Shown: positions 6,954-16,095 of the stretch, one piece after another | Position numbering within the stretch: position 1 is the stretch's first letter | Layout: each line of letters starts with the position of its first letter | NCBI GenBank assembly: GCA_051880495.1 | Contig: JBJEOB010000051.1 | Location: 3,021 to 67,020, forward strand | From: MGBC120314 sp051880495 | GTDB taxonomy: Bacteria; Bacillota; Clostridia; Lachnospirales; Lachnospiraceae | DNA: 64,000 nt | Direction of reading: 5' to 3' | Translations under genes and position numbers: made by a program | Notes under the pieces: model-generated | Told to the model about the DNA's origin: nothing | The model's database searches: none | The model's input: only the letters and a program-made list of their open reading frames with translations

Positions 6954-7814
6954 TTACTGTTTTTTCTTCACCGGAATCCATATTTCACAGTAATAATTAT
7001 CATCCATGGTTCCTTTTTCATATTTTGTCGGATCATCATAATACTCAACACAATAACCTGCCGCAAATTCATACTCTTTAAGCGCCGGCAGCCATTCTGT
7101 GTAAATCTTGGTATTCACATCCTGCAATGCATTTGGCATCGCACCCTTGCAAGGGAATACAGCCCAGTCAAAAGCCGGTATTGTCCTTGTTATAAATCCT
7201 TCCGGAACCTCCTTCTGCGGATTATACGGATCGGCAATCAGGTACTCAAAATTCTCCTGTCCCATCTCCAAATCAATATTAATTCCATACAATCCACAGA
7301 CCACAGCACCCTTTCCACTCCGGAAATGCTCCTTCCAGAACTGCGGTATAATTTCCTTTGCACCTTCATACGGAAATGTCTTTGCGTTTGCAATAACAGT
7401 AAATGCCTCTTTTTTCATAATCTTGTAATCCATGAGATAACCTCCTTCTAATGATATTTTGATTTTTAATGGAGCAAAGGACTTAAGCAACACCGCACTC
7501 TTGCGCACAGATGCAGGGGTTACTCCATGGAATCTGGTAAATGCCTTGGTAAAACTATCCGGAGAATCATACCCGTACTTCATGGCAATATCAATAATCT
7601 TTTCGTCAGTAACTAACAGATCATTCCCGGCAAGTGCCAGTCTTCTGTTTCGAATATACTCTGAAACAGTATATCCACAGAGCATTGCAAAACCTTTCTG
7701 AAAATAAAACGATGATACGCCTACTTCTTTTGCGACATCCTCTACAGTAATATTTTCTGTAATGTGGTCCTCCATGTACTGAATCGAATTTCCTATTATT
7801 GCCATCCATTCCAT
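6954..7814 (-). CDS. AraC-family regulator with GyrI-like effector domain
   Basis: A protein of 286 residues. Residues 1-100 hold an AraC-type double HTH (ITVEDVAKEVGVSSFYFQKGF, then MKYGYDSPDSFTKAFTRFHG). Residues about 130-286 form a GyrI-like small-molecule-binding domain (YKIMKKEAFTVIANAKTFPY ... YCEIWIPVKKK), as in Rob, BmrR and related multidrug-responsive regulators. It probably activates a stress, efflux or detoxification gene on binding an amphipathic ligand; no target is adjacent. AAGGAGGAAAG is about 5 nt before the ATG at 7814, which is preferred over an ATG at 7844. It is likely its own transcription unit, ending at the terminator at 6852-6884. Confidence 0.9.
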   Translation of the reverse strand: MEWMAIIGNSIQYMEDHITENITVEDVAKEVGVSSFYFQKGFAMLCGYTVSEYIRNRRLALAGNDLLVTDEKIIDIAMKYGYDSPDSFTKAFTRFHGVTPASVRKSAVLLKSFAPLKIKISLEGGYLMDYKIMKKEAFTVIANAKTFPYEGAKEIIPQFWKEHFRSGKGAVVCGLYGINIDLEMGQENFEYLIADPYNPQKEVPEGFITRTIPAFDWAVFPCKGAMPNALQDVNTKIYTEWLPALKEYEFAAGYCVEYYDDPTKYEKGTMDDNYYCEIWIPVKKKQ

Positions 7815-7904
7815 GTTTCTTTCCTCCTTCGCTTCTGATAACATTCTATCTCATGAACACGCCATGTTCCCGACTATTTTTGCACAAATTTGTCTCTATC
7901 ATTT

Positions 7905-10900
7905 TTAACCGAATATTTTACGAATAATATCTAACGCCTTCTCAGAATCCAGATTGGTCACAGCCGTATTAAGCTGTTCCATCTGGTTTTGGAGCTCGTC
8001 ATCAAATTCATAACGGCTAAGATTCTCCATTACTTCATCTGCTTTGTCCGTATCGAAGTCCTCTATTGCCGTTTTTAATATTTCAAGATATCCAAGGAGA
8101 ATATTCCTGTCATCAAGCACAATTTTCTCTTCCTTGTCAGGGATGCAGACCTCAAGTTTTTCCTTATAACTTCTCCACTCTGAAAGGAACGGCATTGTCA
8201 TTGACAAAATAACATCAAATTTCTTATCGTGTGCCGCGTTTTCAAGCATCTTAGCTGTGCCGGACAGCGGCATTATGCCAACGAGTGCGGCAGCACTCTT
8301 CATCGCGTGGACCTTAATGCGGTATTTTTCCAGACTTTCCATATCCTGACGGTTGTTTTGAAGCTTTTTAAAAATTTCTTCAAGATAATCCGCATCCGGT
8401 GTAATTTCCTGATAAAAGTCTTGTAAAGCTTCCAGTAAAAATTCCTGATTAGGGAAATGAATTAACGCATAGTCCCAGTCCGCTCCGTCAATCATCGGAA
8501 GTTCCCTGTCAACCTGGTTGTTCAGGTAAGCTTTGTTGTTTTGTCCGTTGTTTTCTGTTAAAAGAAGTTCCTTAGGCAAAACATTCCTAATCATCATTTC
8601 CAGTTTTTCAGGAATAATCGGTTTTGACAAAAAGCCGTCAAAGCCTTCTGCAAGATACATCTCCTTTGCTCCTGAAATCGCATTGGCAGTCAGAATAATC
8701 ACCGGCGTGTCCTGACACGGGTGGTCATGATTTTCACGAAGTCTGTGGAGAGTTTCCACACCATCCATATCCGGCATCATATGATCCATGAAGATAGCAT
8801 CATAATGTTTTGAAAATGCCTTTTTAAGGCACTCTTCGCCTCCGCTTGCCTGTTCCACACGAATTTGGGTTTCCTTCAAAAGACTTACAAATACCTTACG
8901 GTTTACAGCGTTATCATCTACCACAAGGATTCTTGCCTTAGGGGCCGTAAAAAGAGCCTCATGGCTGTACTCGACAACCTGTCTGCGGATTCTTTCCTCC
9001 AAATCACCAATAGGCTCCTCACATACAATTCTCTGCCGCAGTGAAAAAGAAAACCTGCTTCCCTTTCCATACTCACTTTCGACATGCAGGGTGCTACCCA
9101 TCATATCCAGAAGCTGGGTTACAATGCTCATTCCAAGCCCTGTACCCTCAATGTTCCGATTTCTTTTTTCCTCGATACGTTCAAATGCTGCATATAATTT
9201 AGGAATATCCTCAGATTTGATTCCTATTCCCGTATCCTCTATCACAAAATCAAGTATTACGTCACCATCACTTACCGTTCCGTTAACATCAAGCGTCACA
9301 CTGCCTTCATTAGTGTACTTTACAGAATTATTTAACAGGTTAATCAGAATCTGACGTATTCTTATTTCATCTCCAAAAAGGCGTGATGGCAGCTCACTGT
9401 CCACATGAACATTCATCTTAAGACCCTTATTTTCTGCCTTCATTATCATCATGTTGGAAATATCGTGAATCATGCTGCTGAAATCATACTCTGCAGGAAT
9501 CAGTTCCATTTTTCCTGATTCAATTTTGGAGAAATCCAGAATATCATTGATAAGTGCCAGAAGACTCTGTCCTGCATTCTGGATATCCATTGCATACGCC
9601 TTGATTTCCGCATCCTTGCTTTCACGCAGAATCATCGTATTCATTCCAAGAACAGCATTAATCGGAGTCCTGATTTCATGGGACATATTGGCAAGGAATT
9701 TGGCTTTTGCCTCGCTGGCAAGAACCGCCCTCTGCTTTTCCTTATCCATAAAAATAATACTCTGTACCGTATTTACAACTGCCATCAGCAGAAGGAAAAC
9801 AAGTCCGAGTGACAGAATAATTCCGTTAAATGGTATTGACCTCTGAAAATACAGGAAAATCTGTATACCCGCCGCAACCGATGCACCTAGCAGACCCAGT
9901 GCAACCCACGGATACTCCTTTAAATTATGCCCTGCTATATCCGTTATAACCGTCACACCCATAAAAACTATGGATATAAGACAAACACCTGATATTAATA
10001 CAATTGTATCAGCAAAATCGGCAATTCCTGTCACATGTAGTGCCGTACACACAATAAAATCTATGATAATCAGAATACATAAAGGCAGATAAAATTTGCC
10101 AAACCTTCCGTTCTGAATGCTGTTCATATATACAAGAAACGGAAGAGGCATGAGCATAATCATAAAAAACGGGATGTCATTTATTATTGATAAATTCGGG
10201 AAAATAACCTGACGAAACGGCGAATTGGTAATAAGCCATACTGATGCCAGAAATACGCCAAGCCCCAGATAATCAAGCTCATTCTGTCTGTGATAGCATG
10301 TTTTTAGTACAATTCCGCAGACCACGCTTGCCATTCCAAGAAACAATGTGAGAAAGGCAACAACAATTTCTCCGCCATAGCGTCTGAAAATATCTTCCCA
10401 TATTCCCATTTTGCTGCCTATATAAATCGGATAAAAAACACCTGTATAATCAGTATCCGTCTGCGTCTGTATCATCAGTGTCTTACCGGAATCCTCAGGC
10501 GTCAGTTTAAGATAAAGATTTGCCACTGCACTCGTATTTCCAAACCAGCCGGTGTTCTTTGTAGAATAACTTTCACGAAGCTCTCCGTCTATGTAGATTT
10601 GCATTTCCTGCTTTAAGCTTCGTATGCACATATATGTATCATATTCCGTAATTTCCGGAAGTGTTGTACGAACCTTTATTACTTCCTGACGTTTTGCCTC
10701 GCATCTGCCGGGAATTTCAATCTCCATTTCACTTCCGTCTTCTCTTGTCAAAATCCAGTCTGCAGTGAATTCTTCACACCATTCCTTAACAGACGGTGCA
10801 TCGTGCGGTAAAAGAATTTCTCCAAGAATAAGATAAAGAAATACACATACCAGCATGACAAGGAAGATCATTTTAATAACTGTAAGCAAATTATATCTGT

Positions 10901-10922
10901 TCTTCTTATCATCCATAACCAT
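7905..10922 (-). CDS. hybrid sensor histidine kinase (7TMR-DISM type, HisKA-HATPase-REC-Hpt)
   Basis: About 1005 residues. One N-terminal membrane helix is followed by an extracytoplasmic beta-rich domain (about 50-175) and then seven hydrophobic helices (about 180-390), the 7TMR-DISM layout. HisKA follows with the phospho-acceptor in MSHEIRTP (His about 414), then HATPase_c (DTGIGI, EGTGLGMSIV). A receiver domain (ILVVDDNAVN; Asp about 711 in MDHMMPDMDG) and a C-terminal Hpt with HAMKSAA (His about 871) complete a phosphorelay. The start is uncertain: AAGGA supports the ATG at 10922 (4-nt spacing) or 10916, and a GTG at 10940 overlaps the preceding response-regulator gene. The two genes almost certainly work together. 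Confidence 0.9.
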   Translation of the reverse strand: MVMDDKKNRYNLLTVIKMIFLVMLVCVFLYLILGEILLPHDAPSVKEWCEEFTADWILTREDGSEMEIEIPGRCEAKRQEVIKVRTTLPEITEYDTYMCIRSLKQEMQIYIDGELRESYSTKNTGWFGNTSAVANLYLKLTPEDSGKTLMIQTQTDTDYTGVFYPIYIGSKMGIWEDIFRRYGGEIVVAFLTLFLGMASVVCGIVLKTCYHRQNELDYLGLGVFLASVWLITNSPFRQVIFPNLSIINDIPFFMIMLMPLPFLVYMNSIQNGRFGKFYLPLCILIIIDFIVCTALHVTGIADFADTIVLISGVCLISIVFMGVTVITDIAGHNLKEYPWVALGLLGASVAAGIQIFLYFQRSIPFNGIILSLGLVFLLLMAVVNTVQSIIFMDKEKQRAVLASEAKAKFLANMSHEIRTPINAVLGMNTMILRESKDAEIKAYAMDIQNAGQSLLALINDILDFSKIESGKMELIPAEYDFSSMIHDISNMMIMKAENKGLKMNVHVDSELPSRLFGDEIRIRQILINLLNNSVKYTNEGSVTLDVNGTVSDGDVILDFVIEDTGIGIKSEDIPKLYAAFERIEEKRNRNIEGTGLGMSIVTQLLDMMGSTLHVESEYGKGSRFSFSLRQRIVCEEPIGDLEERIRRQVVEYSHEALFTAPKARILVVDDNAVNRKVFVSLLKETQIRVEQASGGEECLKKAFSKHYDAIFMDHMMPDMDGVETLHRLRENHDHPCQDTPVIILTANAISGAKEMYLAEGFDGFLSKPIIPEKLEMMIRNVLPKELLLTENNGQNNKAYLNNQVDRELPMIDGADWDYALIHFPNQEFLLEALQDFYQEITPDADYLEEIFKKLQNNRQDMESLEKYRIKVHAMKSAAALVGIMPLSGTAKMLENAAHDKKFDVILSMTMPFLSEWRSYKEKLEVCIPDKEEKIVLDDRNILLGYLEILKTAIEDFDTDKADEVMENLSRYEFDDELQNQMEQLNTAVTNLDSEKALDIIRKIFG

Positions 10923-10929
10923 TCTGTCC

Positions 10930-11685
10930 TTACTTTTCACTTAACTCTTTTTTGAGTACATCAATAAGCTTCTGGTATGCCACAGGTTTTAAAAGATATC
11001 CTGCAGGTTTTAACATCAGCACCTCTTCTATATGCTCCTTATCGGATACACCTGTCAGAAATACCACCGGAATTTCCTTCGTATATTCATCCGAACAAAT
11101 CATTTCAAATACCTGCTTACCATTGCAGACAGGCATTTCATAATCAAGGAGTATTAAATCAGGCTTCTTCTTACCGATTGCAGTCATAGCCTGTGTACCG
11201 GATGTTGCAAGTATTACTTCATACTTTTCCTTAAGCCACTCTTTTGCCGTACGAAGCCACATTGCATCATCATCTACAATAAGAATCTGCTTTTTCTTAA
11301 CGAAATTCATGGAATCAGGATCAACCTTCATGCGGTAACAGCATTTTCTCAGAACATTTATCCTGGAAACCGGACGGTCAAGGTTTTCGAACTGATCTCT
11401 CTGATAGAAAGGAAGATACTTCTCATATTCCCTGCTGTTACCAATTGTAACAACCGGTGTTGTCTTATATTCCTCAGAAAGCAGCTTATACGCATCTTCT
11501 GCTGTTTTATAAAAATCAACCAGATTGATTAATACAAGATCCGGTTTAACAATCTTCATCATGCCATCCAGTACATCCGCCCCGCCGAAACAAAGCTGGA
11601 CGTTAAAATACTGTCCCAGACAGTTATTAATATCATTGGTTGTTTCATTCAAAATTCCTACAATCAGAATTTTCTTTTCTTCCAT
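10930..11685 (-). CDS. response regulator with two receiver domains, first degenerate
   Basis: A protein of 251 residues made of two CheY-like domains and no output domain. The second (about 130-251) is canonical: ILIVDDDAMW for the acidic pocket, phospho-Asp in LLDYEMPVCNG, then VFLTG and LLKPV for the Thr and Lys. The first (about 4-110) keeps the fold (KKILIVG ... PDLVLINLVDF ... PVVTIGN) but lacks the paired acidic residues and the expected Lys, so it is probably a non-phosphorylated pseudo-receiver. With no output domain it likely signals through protein contacts with the hybrid kinase that follows (about 7 bp gap or an 11-bp overlap, depending on start). AGGAGTG precedes the ATG. Confidence 0.9.
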   Translation of the reverse strand: MEEKKILIVGILNETTNDINNCLGQYFNVQLCFGGADVLDGMMKIVKPDLVLINLVDFYKTAEDAYKLLSEEYKTTPVVTIGNSREYEKYLPFYQRDQFENLDRPVSRINVLRKCCYRMKVDPDSMNFVKKKQILIVDDDAMWLRTAKEWLKEKYEVILATSGTQAMTAIGKKKPDLILLDYEMPVCNGKQVFEMICSDEYTKEIPVVFLTGVSDKEHIEEVLMLKPAGYLLKPVAYQKLIDVLKKELSEK

Positions 11686-11703
11686 GGTACATCACTCCTA
11701 TAT

Positions 11704-12387
11704 TTATATTAATTCTGCTACCAGATAAAGCGCTACAAGATGCAACGGATAAAAAAGATAAAACAGGTACTTCATCTTAGGTCCCTGTCTGCCGTTATAC
11801 ATCATTAAAAGCACTGTGCTTAGGGCAGAATATTTCTGAATTCCGACGCCCCAGATTAACTGAAGACCACACGAAAAAATATGTTTTGACCAGAAGTTTT
11901 CTCTTAATGTATAAAAAATATATACCAGCATCACACCAAAACATCCGTAGTCTGTGCGCATCACCTCGGCAAACAGCGCAAATATGGCAAATGATAAGCC
12001 TCCCAAAAGCTTTGATGCCATCGCATCAGGTATTTTTTTACTGATAAAATCAAGAACCATAAGTCCCAACAATGCCATCAGAAATGTAAACAGCACGTTC
12101 TGGTGTAGGGGATTGATTTTCCCGTAGAATGCAATATCAAATACAGGTTCTGTTATCAGCGCAAATATAAGCATTCTAAATACATACTTTTTTTTGCTTT
12201 TCGTATGATAAAAACCTTCCGCCACAAAAAAAGCAAATATTGGAAATGACAATCGCCCTATTACCCTCAGCCATGTTTTTCCCGGGAACAGTATAAATCC
12301 CATATGGTCAATGAACATGCAAACCATGGCGGTTAATTTAAGTGTAAAGCCATCAAGGCACTGTATTTTTTTTATAAATTCTTTCAT
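11704..12387 (-). CDS. TraX-family integral membrane protein
   Basis: A protein of 227 residues, mostly hydrophobic, with about seven predicted membrane helices. The N-terminus (LDGFTLKLTAMVCMFIDHMG, then RVIGRLSFPIFAFFVAEGFYHT) is typical of the TraX family, named after the F-pilin N-acetylase but widespread in Firmicute chromosomes with no conjugation genes nearby. Membrane acyltransferase activity is the family assumption; the substrate here is unknown. Its ATG overlaps the stop of the GlgX-like gene (ATGA), and the response-regulator gene follows after 18 bp, so it is embedded in the operon. Confidence 0.85.
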   Translation of the reverse strand: MKEFIKKIQCLDGFTLKLTAMVCMFIDHMGFILFPGKTWLRVIGRLSFPIFAFFVAEGFYHTKSKKKYVFRMLIFALITEPVFDIAFYGKINPLHQNVLFTFLMALLGLMVLDFISKKIPDAMASKLLGGLSFAIFALFAEVMRTDYGCFGVMLVYIFYTLRENFWSKHIFSCGLQLIWGVGIQKYSALSTVLLMMYNGRQGPKMKYLFYLFYPLHLVALYLVAELI

Positions 12388-14222
12388 TCCTTTATCGTTC
12401 CAATCAGAACTGCAATAGAACGCTCGCCAACCTCTATACCGCGCGATTCGTTCATTTTCAAAATATCATGCTCCCTGCCGGAGGAATCAATTACCACCTT
12501 CCACTGCATACCTTCCGGAAGCGAAGGAAGTGCCAGTGTATGCTTCTCCCAGTGCAGATTGTACGCCACATAGATGAAATCATCCTCTGAGCCGTCAGGT
12601 TTTGTGGCATAGTATTTTCCGCAGTACATTACGCCAAAATGTCTGTTGTAGTTTTCAAAACTTGCAAACCAGGCGTTGCCACTGTGATATGAAACATCAG
12701 GGTAACAGCACGCCTTATAATCCATGTCTCTAAGCGGTGTTTCCATGTGAAGTATTCCATGTTGTTTTCTAAATGCAATGAGTTCCTTTGTAAATTCAAA
12801 GATTTCTTTATTACTGTCAAGATTCTTCCAATTAAGCCATGATATTTCGTTATCCTGGCAATAAGCATTATTATTGCCGTTTTGTGAGTTTCCGAATTCA
12901 TCACCTGCATAAATAAGCGGTGTTCCCTGACTTAGCAAAACCATCATAAGAGCATTTTTAATCTGCTTATTTCTCAGCTCAACAATCTTCTTTTTACGGC
13001 ATTTTCCTTCTACGCCACAGTTCCAGCTGTTATTGAAATCCTCGCCGTCACGGTTATTTTCACCATTGTCTTCATTATGCTTACGGTCATAGCTAACCAG
13101 ATCCATAAGCGTAAATCCGTTGTTGTCCGCCATGTAATTGATTACGGCAGTATTGGTTTCGTTTGCCTTCATATGCATAACAAAATCATTTAACTGGTTT
13201 TCATCGCCCTTAAGCAGCTTTCTTGCACAGTTCATAAAACCCTGATTATAATTGGCAAGATTTTTATATGAACGAACATTTCTTTTAGTATTCCAGTAAG
13301 TTGTAAAAAGCTTCACTCTTGAAAGCAGCGGGTCATTGGCAATAGTCTCAAGCACCGCGTCACTGCAGTTAAGATGAACGCCGTCAACATGATACTCTAC
13401 AACCCAGTGTCTTACACAGTCACAAATCATATTGATTCCCGTGTCATATGGGAAGAACATTTCAACAATGACCTCTATTCCCTCTTTGTGGAGTGCACGT
13501 ACCATTTTCTTGAACTCAACCGTATAATCCTCATTTTTGCTGCTGTTTGAAGAATATGCCGCCTTAGGCGCAAAATACATTCCTTTTGCATATCCCCAGT
13601 AATTGACCTTACCGTTAAACTGCGGGTTATACATGGTATTCTTATCATTTGGCGTCCACTTCTGTACCTCTTCAAATTCGAATACAGGCATCAGTTCAAC
13701 CGCCGTAATTCCAAGTTCTTTAAGATATGGAATCTTCTCGACAACGCCTGCATACGTACCCTTGTTTCTGACTTTTGAACTTAAATGTTTCGTAAATCCG
13801 CGTACATGAAGCTTATAAATGATTGTATCCTCATACGGTGTATTAAGATTCAAATCATCTTCCCAGTCAAATGCATCAAGCATAACCTTGGAACGATAGC
13901 CGTCTTCCCTTACAGACTGTCCGAACTCATAAACATCGCAGATATGCTTTGCATACGGGTCAAGCTGCTGCTTATCTCCTATTACATAATTGTATTCCAG
14001 CTTCGAAAAATCAATTCCGGATACCATGACCGCAAAAATATCGCCAAACTTATATTTTTCATCCAGCACGATTGAATAAAGCGGCTTTTCGCTGCCCTTT
14101 TCAAAGAGATTTAAAACAATCTCCTTATTTCGTGAAACCATGGCAAAATTATATCCGTCTTCTATTCTGTTCACTCCCGGATTCATTGGATTTCCAATTG
14201 AAACTCTTAGCTGCTGATTCAT
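12384..14222 (-). CDS. GlgX/isoamylase-like GH13 protein, catalytic residues lost
   Basis: A protein of 612 residues with the glycogen-debranching layout: a CBM48-like N-terminal domain (about 1-115), a GH13 barrel (about 130-500) and a C-terminal beta domain. Family landmarks remain (ELMPVFEFEE, NYWGYAKGMYFAPKAAY, SQGTPLIYAGDEFGNSQNG, NNAYCQDNEISWLNW). All four GH13 catalytic regions are altered. Region I reads VIVEMFFPYD instead of a DVVYNH-type motif. Region II reads DGVHLN285 instead of GFRFD, so the nucleophile Asp is Asn. Region III reads KLFTT308YW instead of LIAEAW, so the acid Glu is Thr. Region IV reads DNN368GF instead of CHDGF. It is probably a non-hydrolytic glucan-binding or regulatory pseudoenzyme. 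GGAG precedes the ATG. Confidence 0.85.
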   Translation of the reverse strand: MNQQLRVSIGNPMNPGVNRIEDGYNFAMVSRNKEIVLNLFEKGSEKPLYSIVLDEKYKFGDIFAVMVSGIDFSKLEYNYVIGDKQQLDPYAKHICDVYEFGQSVREDGYRSKVMLDAFDWEDDLNLNTPYEDTIIYKLHVRGFTKHLSSKVRNKGTYAGVVEKIPYLKELGITAVELMPVFEFEEVQKWTPNDKNTMYNPQFNGKVNYWGYAKGMYFAPKAAYSSNSSKNEDYTVEFKKMVRALHKEGIEVIVEMFFPYDTGINMICDCVRHWVVEYHVDGVHLNCSDAVLETIANDPLLSRVKLFTTYWNTKRNVRSYKNLANYNQGFMNCARKLLKGDENQLNDFVMHMKANETNTAVINYMADNNGFTLMDLVSYDRKHNEDNGENNRDGEDFNNSWNCGVEGKCRKKKIVELRNKQIKNALMMVLLSQGTPLIYAGDEFGNSQNGNNNAYCQDNEISWLNWKNLDSNKEIFEFTKELIAFRKQHGILHMETPLRDMDYKACCYPDVSYHSGNAWFASFENYNRHFGVMYCGKYYATKPDGSEDDFIYVAYNLHWEKHTLALPSLPEGMQWKVVIDSSGREHDILKMNESRGIEVGERSIAVLIGTIKE

Positions 14223-14242
14223 AAAAAATCTCCATTCCTGAA

Positions 14243-15295
14243 TTAATATGCCTTTACCTTTGTCCAGAGATTTGCAAAATACTTTTTAATCTCTGTATCC
14301 TGATATCCAAATACTTCATCGCTGCTGCGTGTCGTATCTGTAACATATGCGCTTATTCCGCTGTATGTCGTTTTCTGCATTTCCTCATAAGCCGTCTTAA
14401 CCGGAGAGGCATAACCTACCTCCTCAGAGTTGGCTAAAGCATTTTCCTCATCAAGGAAGAAATCAATATACTTGTGTGCAAGGTCAACATTGGTACAGTC
14501 CTTTGTGATTACCATTGCATCATACCAGAGATTGGTTCCCTGTTTTGGCATTGTGTATTCAAGCTTTGAATTCTCTGACATTATATATGCGGCATCGCCT
14601 GAGTATACTACTGCCATGGCCTTGTTTGATGAAACCATATTATCAATTACATCGTCCCCTGCATACACAGGCTTCATGGTATCACGCTGGTTAACCAGCC
14701 ACTCATACGCCTTATCTATTTCATCAGTATTTGTTGTGTTCATTGAGTATCCAAGTGCCTTTAATGCTACCATGAATGAGTCTCTTTCCGAATCATACAT
14801 GTAAAGATTACCGGCATACTTGGTATCTGTTAGAAGGTCCCAGCCCTTTTCTACGTCTTCCGGTGAAACTACCGTCGTGTCATAGAGAATTCCGACACTA
14901 CCCCAGAAATACGGAACGCTGTACTTATTTCCCGGATCATATGACTTATTTAATACCTCAGGCAAAATATTGTCCCTGTTGTTAAGCTTACTCCAGTCAA
15001 TTGTCTGTAAATAGCCTTCCTTCATGAGTCGCTCAATCATGTAGTCTGAAGGAATGAGGATATCATATTTTTCACCACTCATAATCTTAGTGTACATAGA
15101 TTCATTTGAATCAAAGGTTTCATAAATAACAGTACAGTTATTTTCTTTTTCAAACTTGGTAAGAAGAGTCTTGTCGATATACTCTCCTGCATTGTAAACC
15201 TTAAGTACATTTTTTTCGGATGATGAGTTGCCACATCCTGAAAGTGTGCAGACTGCAAGCACCATTGCAAGCAAAATACTAACTAATTTTTTCAT
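14243..15295 (-). CDS. potD: spermidine/putrescine ABC transporter substrate-binding lipoprotein PotD
   Basis: A protein of 350 residues with a lipoprotein signal (hydrophobic stretch, then LSGCGNSS; lipidated Cys about 21). The mature part is a type-D periplasmic-binding fold typical of PotD/PotF (LKVYNAGEYIDKTLLTKFE ... VPYFWGSVGILYDTT ... DAMVITKDCTNVDLAHKYIDFFLDEENA). It captures polyamines outside the membrane and hands them to PotBC. It overlaps the 3' end of potC by 17 bp and is the last transporter gene. AAGGAG lies about 10 nt before the ATG. Confidence 0.92.
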   Translation of the reverse strand: MKKLVSILLAMVLAVCTLSGCGNSSSEKNVLKVYNAGEYIDKTLLTKFEKENNCTVIYETFDSNESMYTKIMSGEKYDILIPSDYMIERLMKEGYLQTIDWSKLNNRDNILPEVLNKSYDPGNKYSVPYFWGSVGILYDTTVVSPEDVEKGWDLLTDTKYAGNLYMYDSERDSFMVALKALGYSMNTTNTDEIDKAYEWLVNQRDTMKPVYAGDDVIDNMVSSNKAMAVVYSGDAAYIMSENSKLEYTMPKQGTNLWYDAMVITKDCTNVDLAHKYIDFFLDEENALANSEEVGYASPVKTAYEEMQKTTYSGISAYVTDTTRSSDEVFGYQDTEIKKYFANLWTKVKAY

Positions 15296-16085
15296 TTTTT
15301 ATTTTCTCCTTCTTATTCTTAATCAATGACGGAACCAGATTTACGACCAGTAATGTAATAATAATGACCAGAATAACTATCGTAGACAGCGCATTTATTG
15401 TCGGATTAATACGCTTGGTCATATTATACACTATAATCGATATATTTTGAACTCCATTTCCTGTTACGAAATATGAAATTACAAAATCATCAAATGACAT
15501 TGTAAATGAAAGCAGGATTCCTGCGTATATTCCTTCCTTTATCATTGGAATAATTACTTTTGTAAGCGCCTGAAAAGGCGTTGCTCCAAGATCCATTGCC
15601 GCATTTGCAAGGTTCGGGTCAAGACTTCTTACCTTAGGGTACACGCTCGTAATTACATACGGTGTACAGAAGATAATGTGTGCAAGCAGCATTGTAATAT
15701 ATCCCTTGCTTATCTTTAATGACGAAAACAGTATCATAAGACCTATCGCTGTTACGATTTCAGGATTCATAATCGGTATGTTGTTGACATTGAGAATCCA
15801 CTCTTTTACAACCTTCCTGCTCTTTGACAGACCGATTGCCGTTATCGTTCCAAGCACCGTTGCAACAATGGTGGCAATTATGGCAATACTGAATGACACC
15901 GATACTGCCTTCATTATCTCGCCGTCGGCCAGAAGCTGTCCGTACCATTTTAACGAAAATCCCGAAAACTTTGTCAGCGATTTTGAGCTGTTAAATGAGA
16001 ACACAACCGTAACCAAAATCGGCAGATAGAAAAATATAAAGCAGATGCCAATATATAAATACGAAAACACTCTTGATTTCTTCAT
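15279..16085 (-). CDS. potC: spermidine/putrescine ABC transporter permease PotC
   Basis: A protein of 268 residues with six predicted membrane helices and the binding-protein-dependent permease EAA loop (AAMDLGATPFQALTKVIIPM). It pairs with PotB as the channel of the polyamine importer. AGGAGG 6 nt before the ATG at 16085 fixes the start; the upstream in-frame ATG at 16103 overlaps the end of potB and has no ribosome site. Confidence 0.92.
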   Translation of the reverse strand: MKKSRVFSYLYIGICFIFFYLPILVTVVFSFNSSKSLTKFSGFSLKWYGQLLADGEIMKAVSVSFSIAIIATIVATVLGTITAIGLSKSRKVVKEWILNVNNIPIMNPEIVTAIGLMILFSSLKISKGYITMLLAHIIFCTPYVITSVYPKVRSLDPNLANAAMDLGATPFQALTKVIIPMIKEGIYAGILLSFTMSFDDFVISYFVTGNGVQNISIIVYNMTKRINPTINALSTIVILVIIITLLVVNLVPSLIKNKKEKIKNEKIS

Positions 16086-16095
16086 CTTCTGCCTC

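Noticed and set aside
7791..7806. AATTTCCTATTATTG as a fifth REP-like copy
   Set aside because: It lies inside the AraC-family coding region and lacks the opposite stem arm.
12629..12910. Second minus-strand frame inside the GlgX-like gene
   Set aside because: It is a shadow of the 612-residue frame, which has continuous family similarity.
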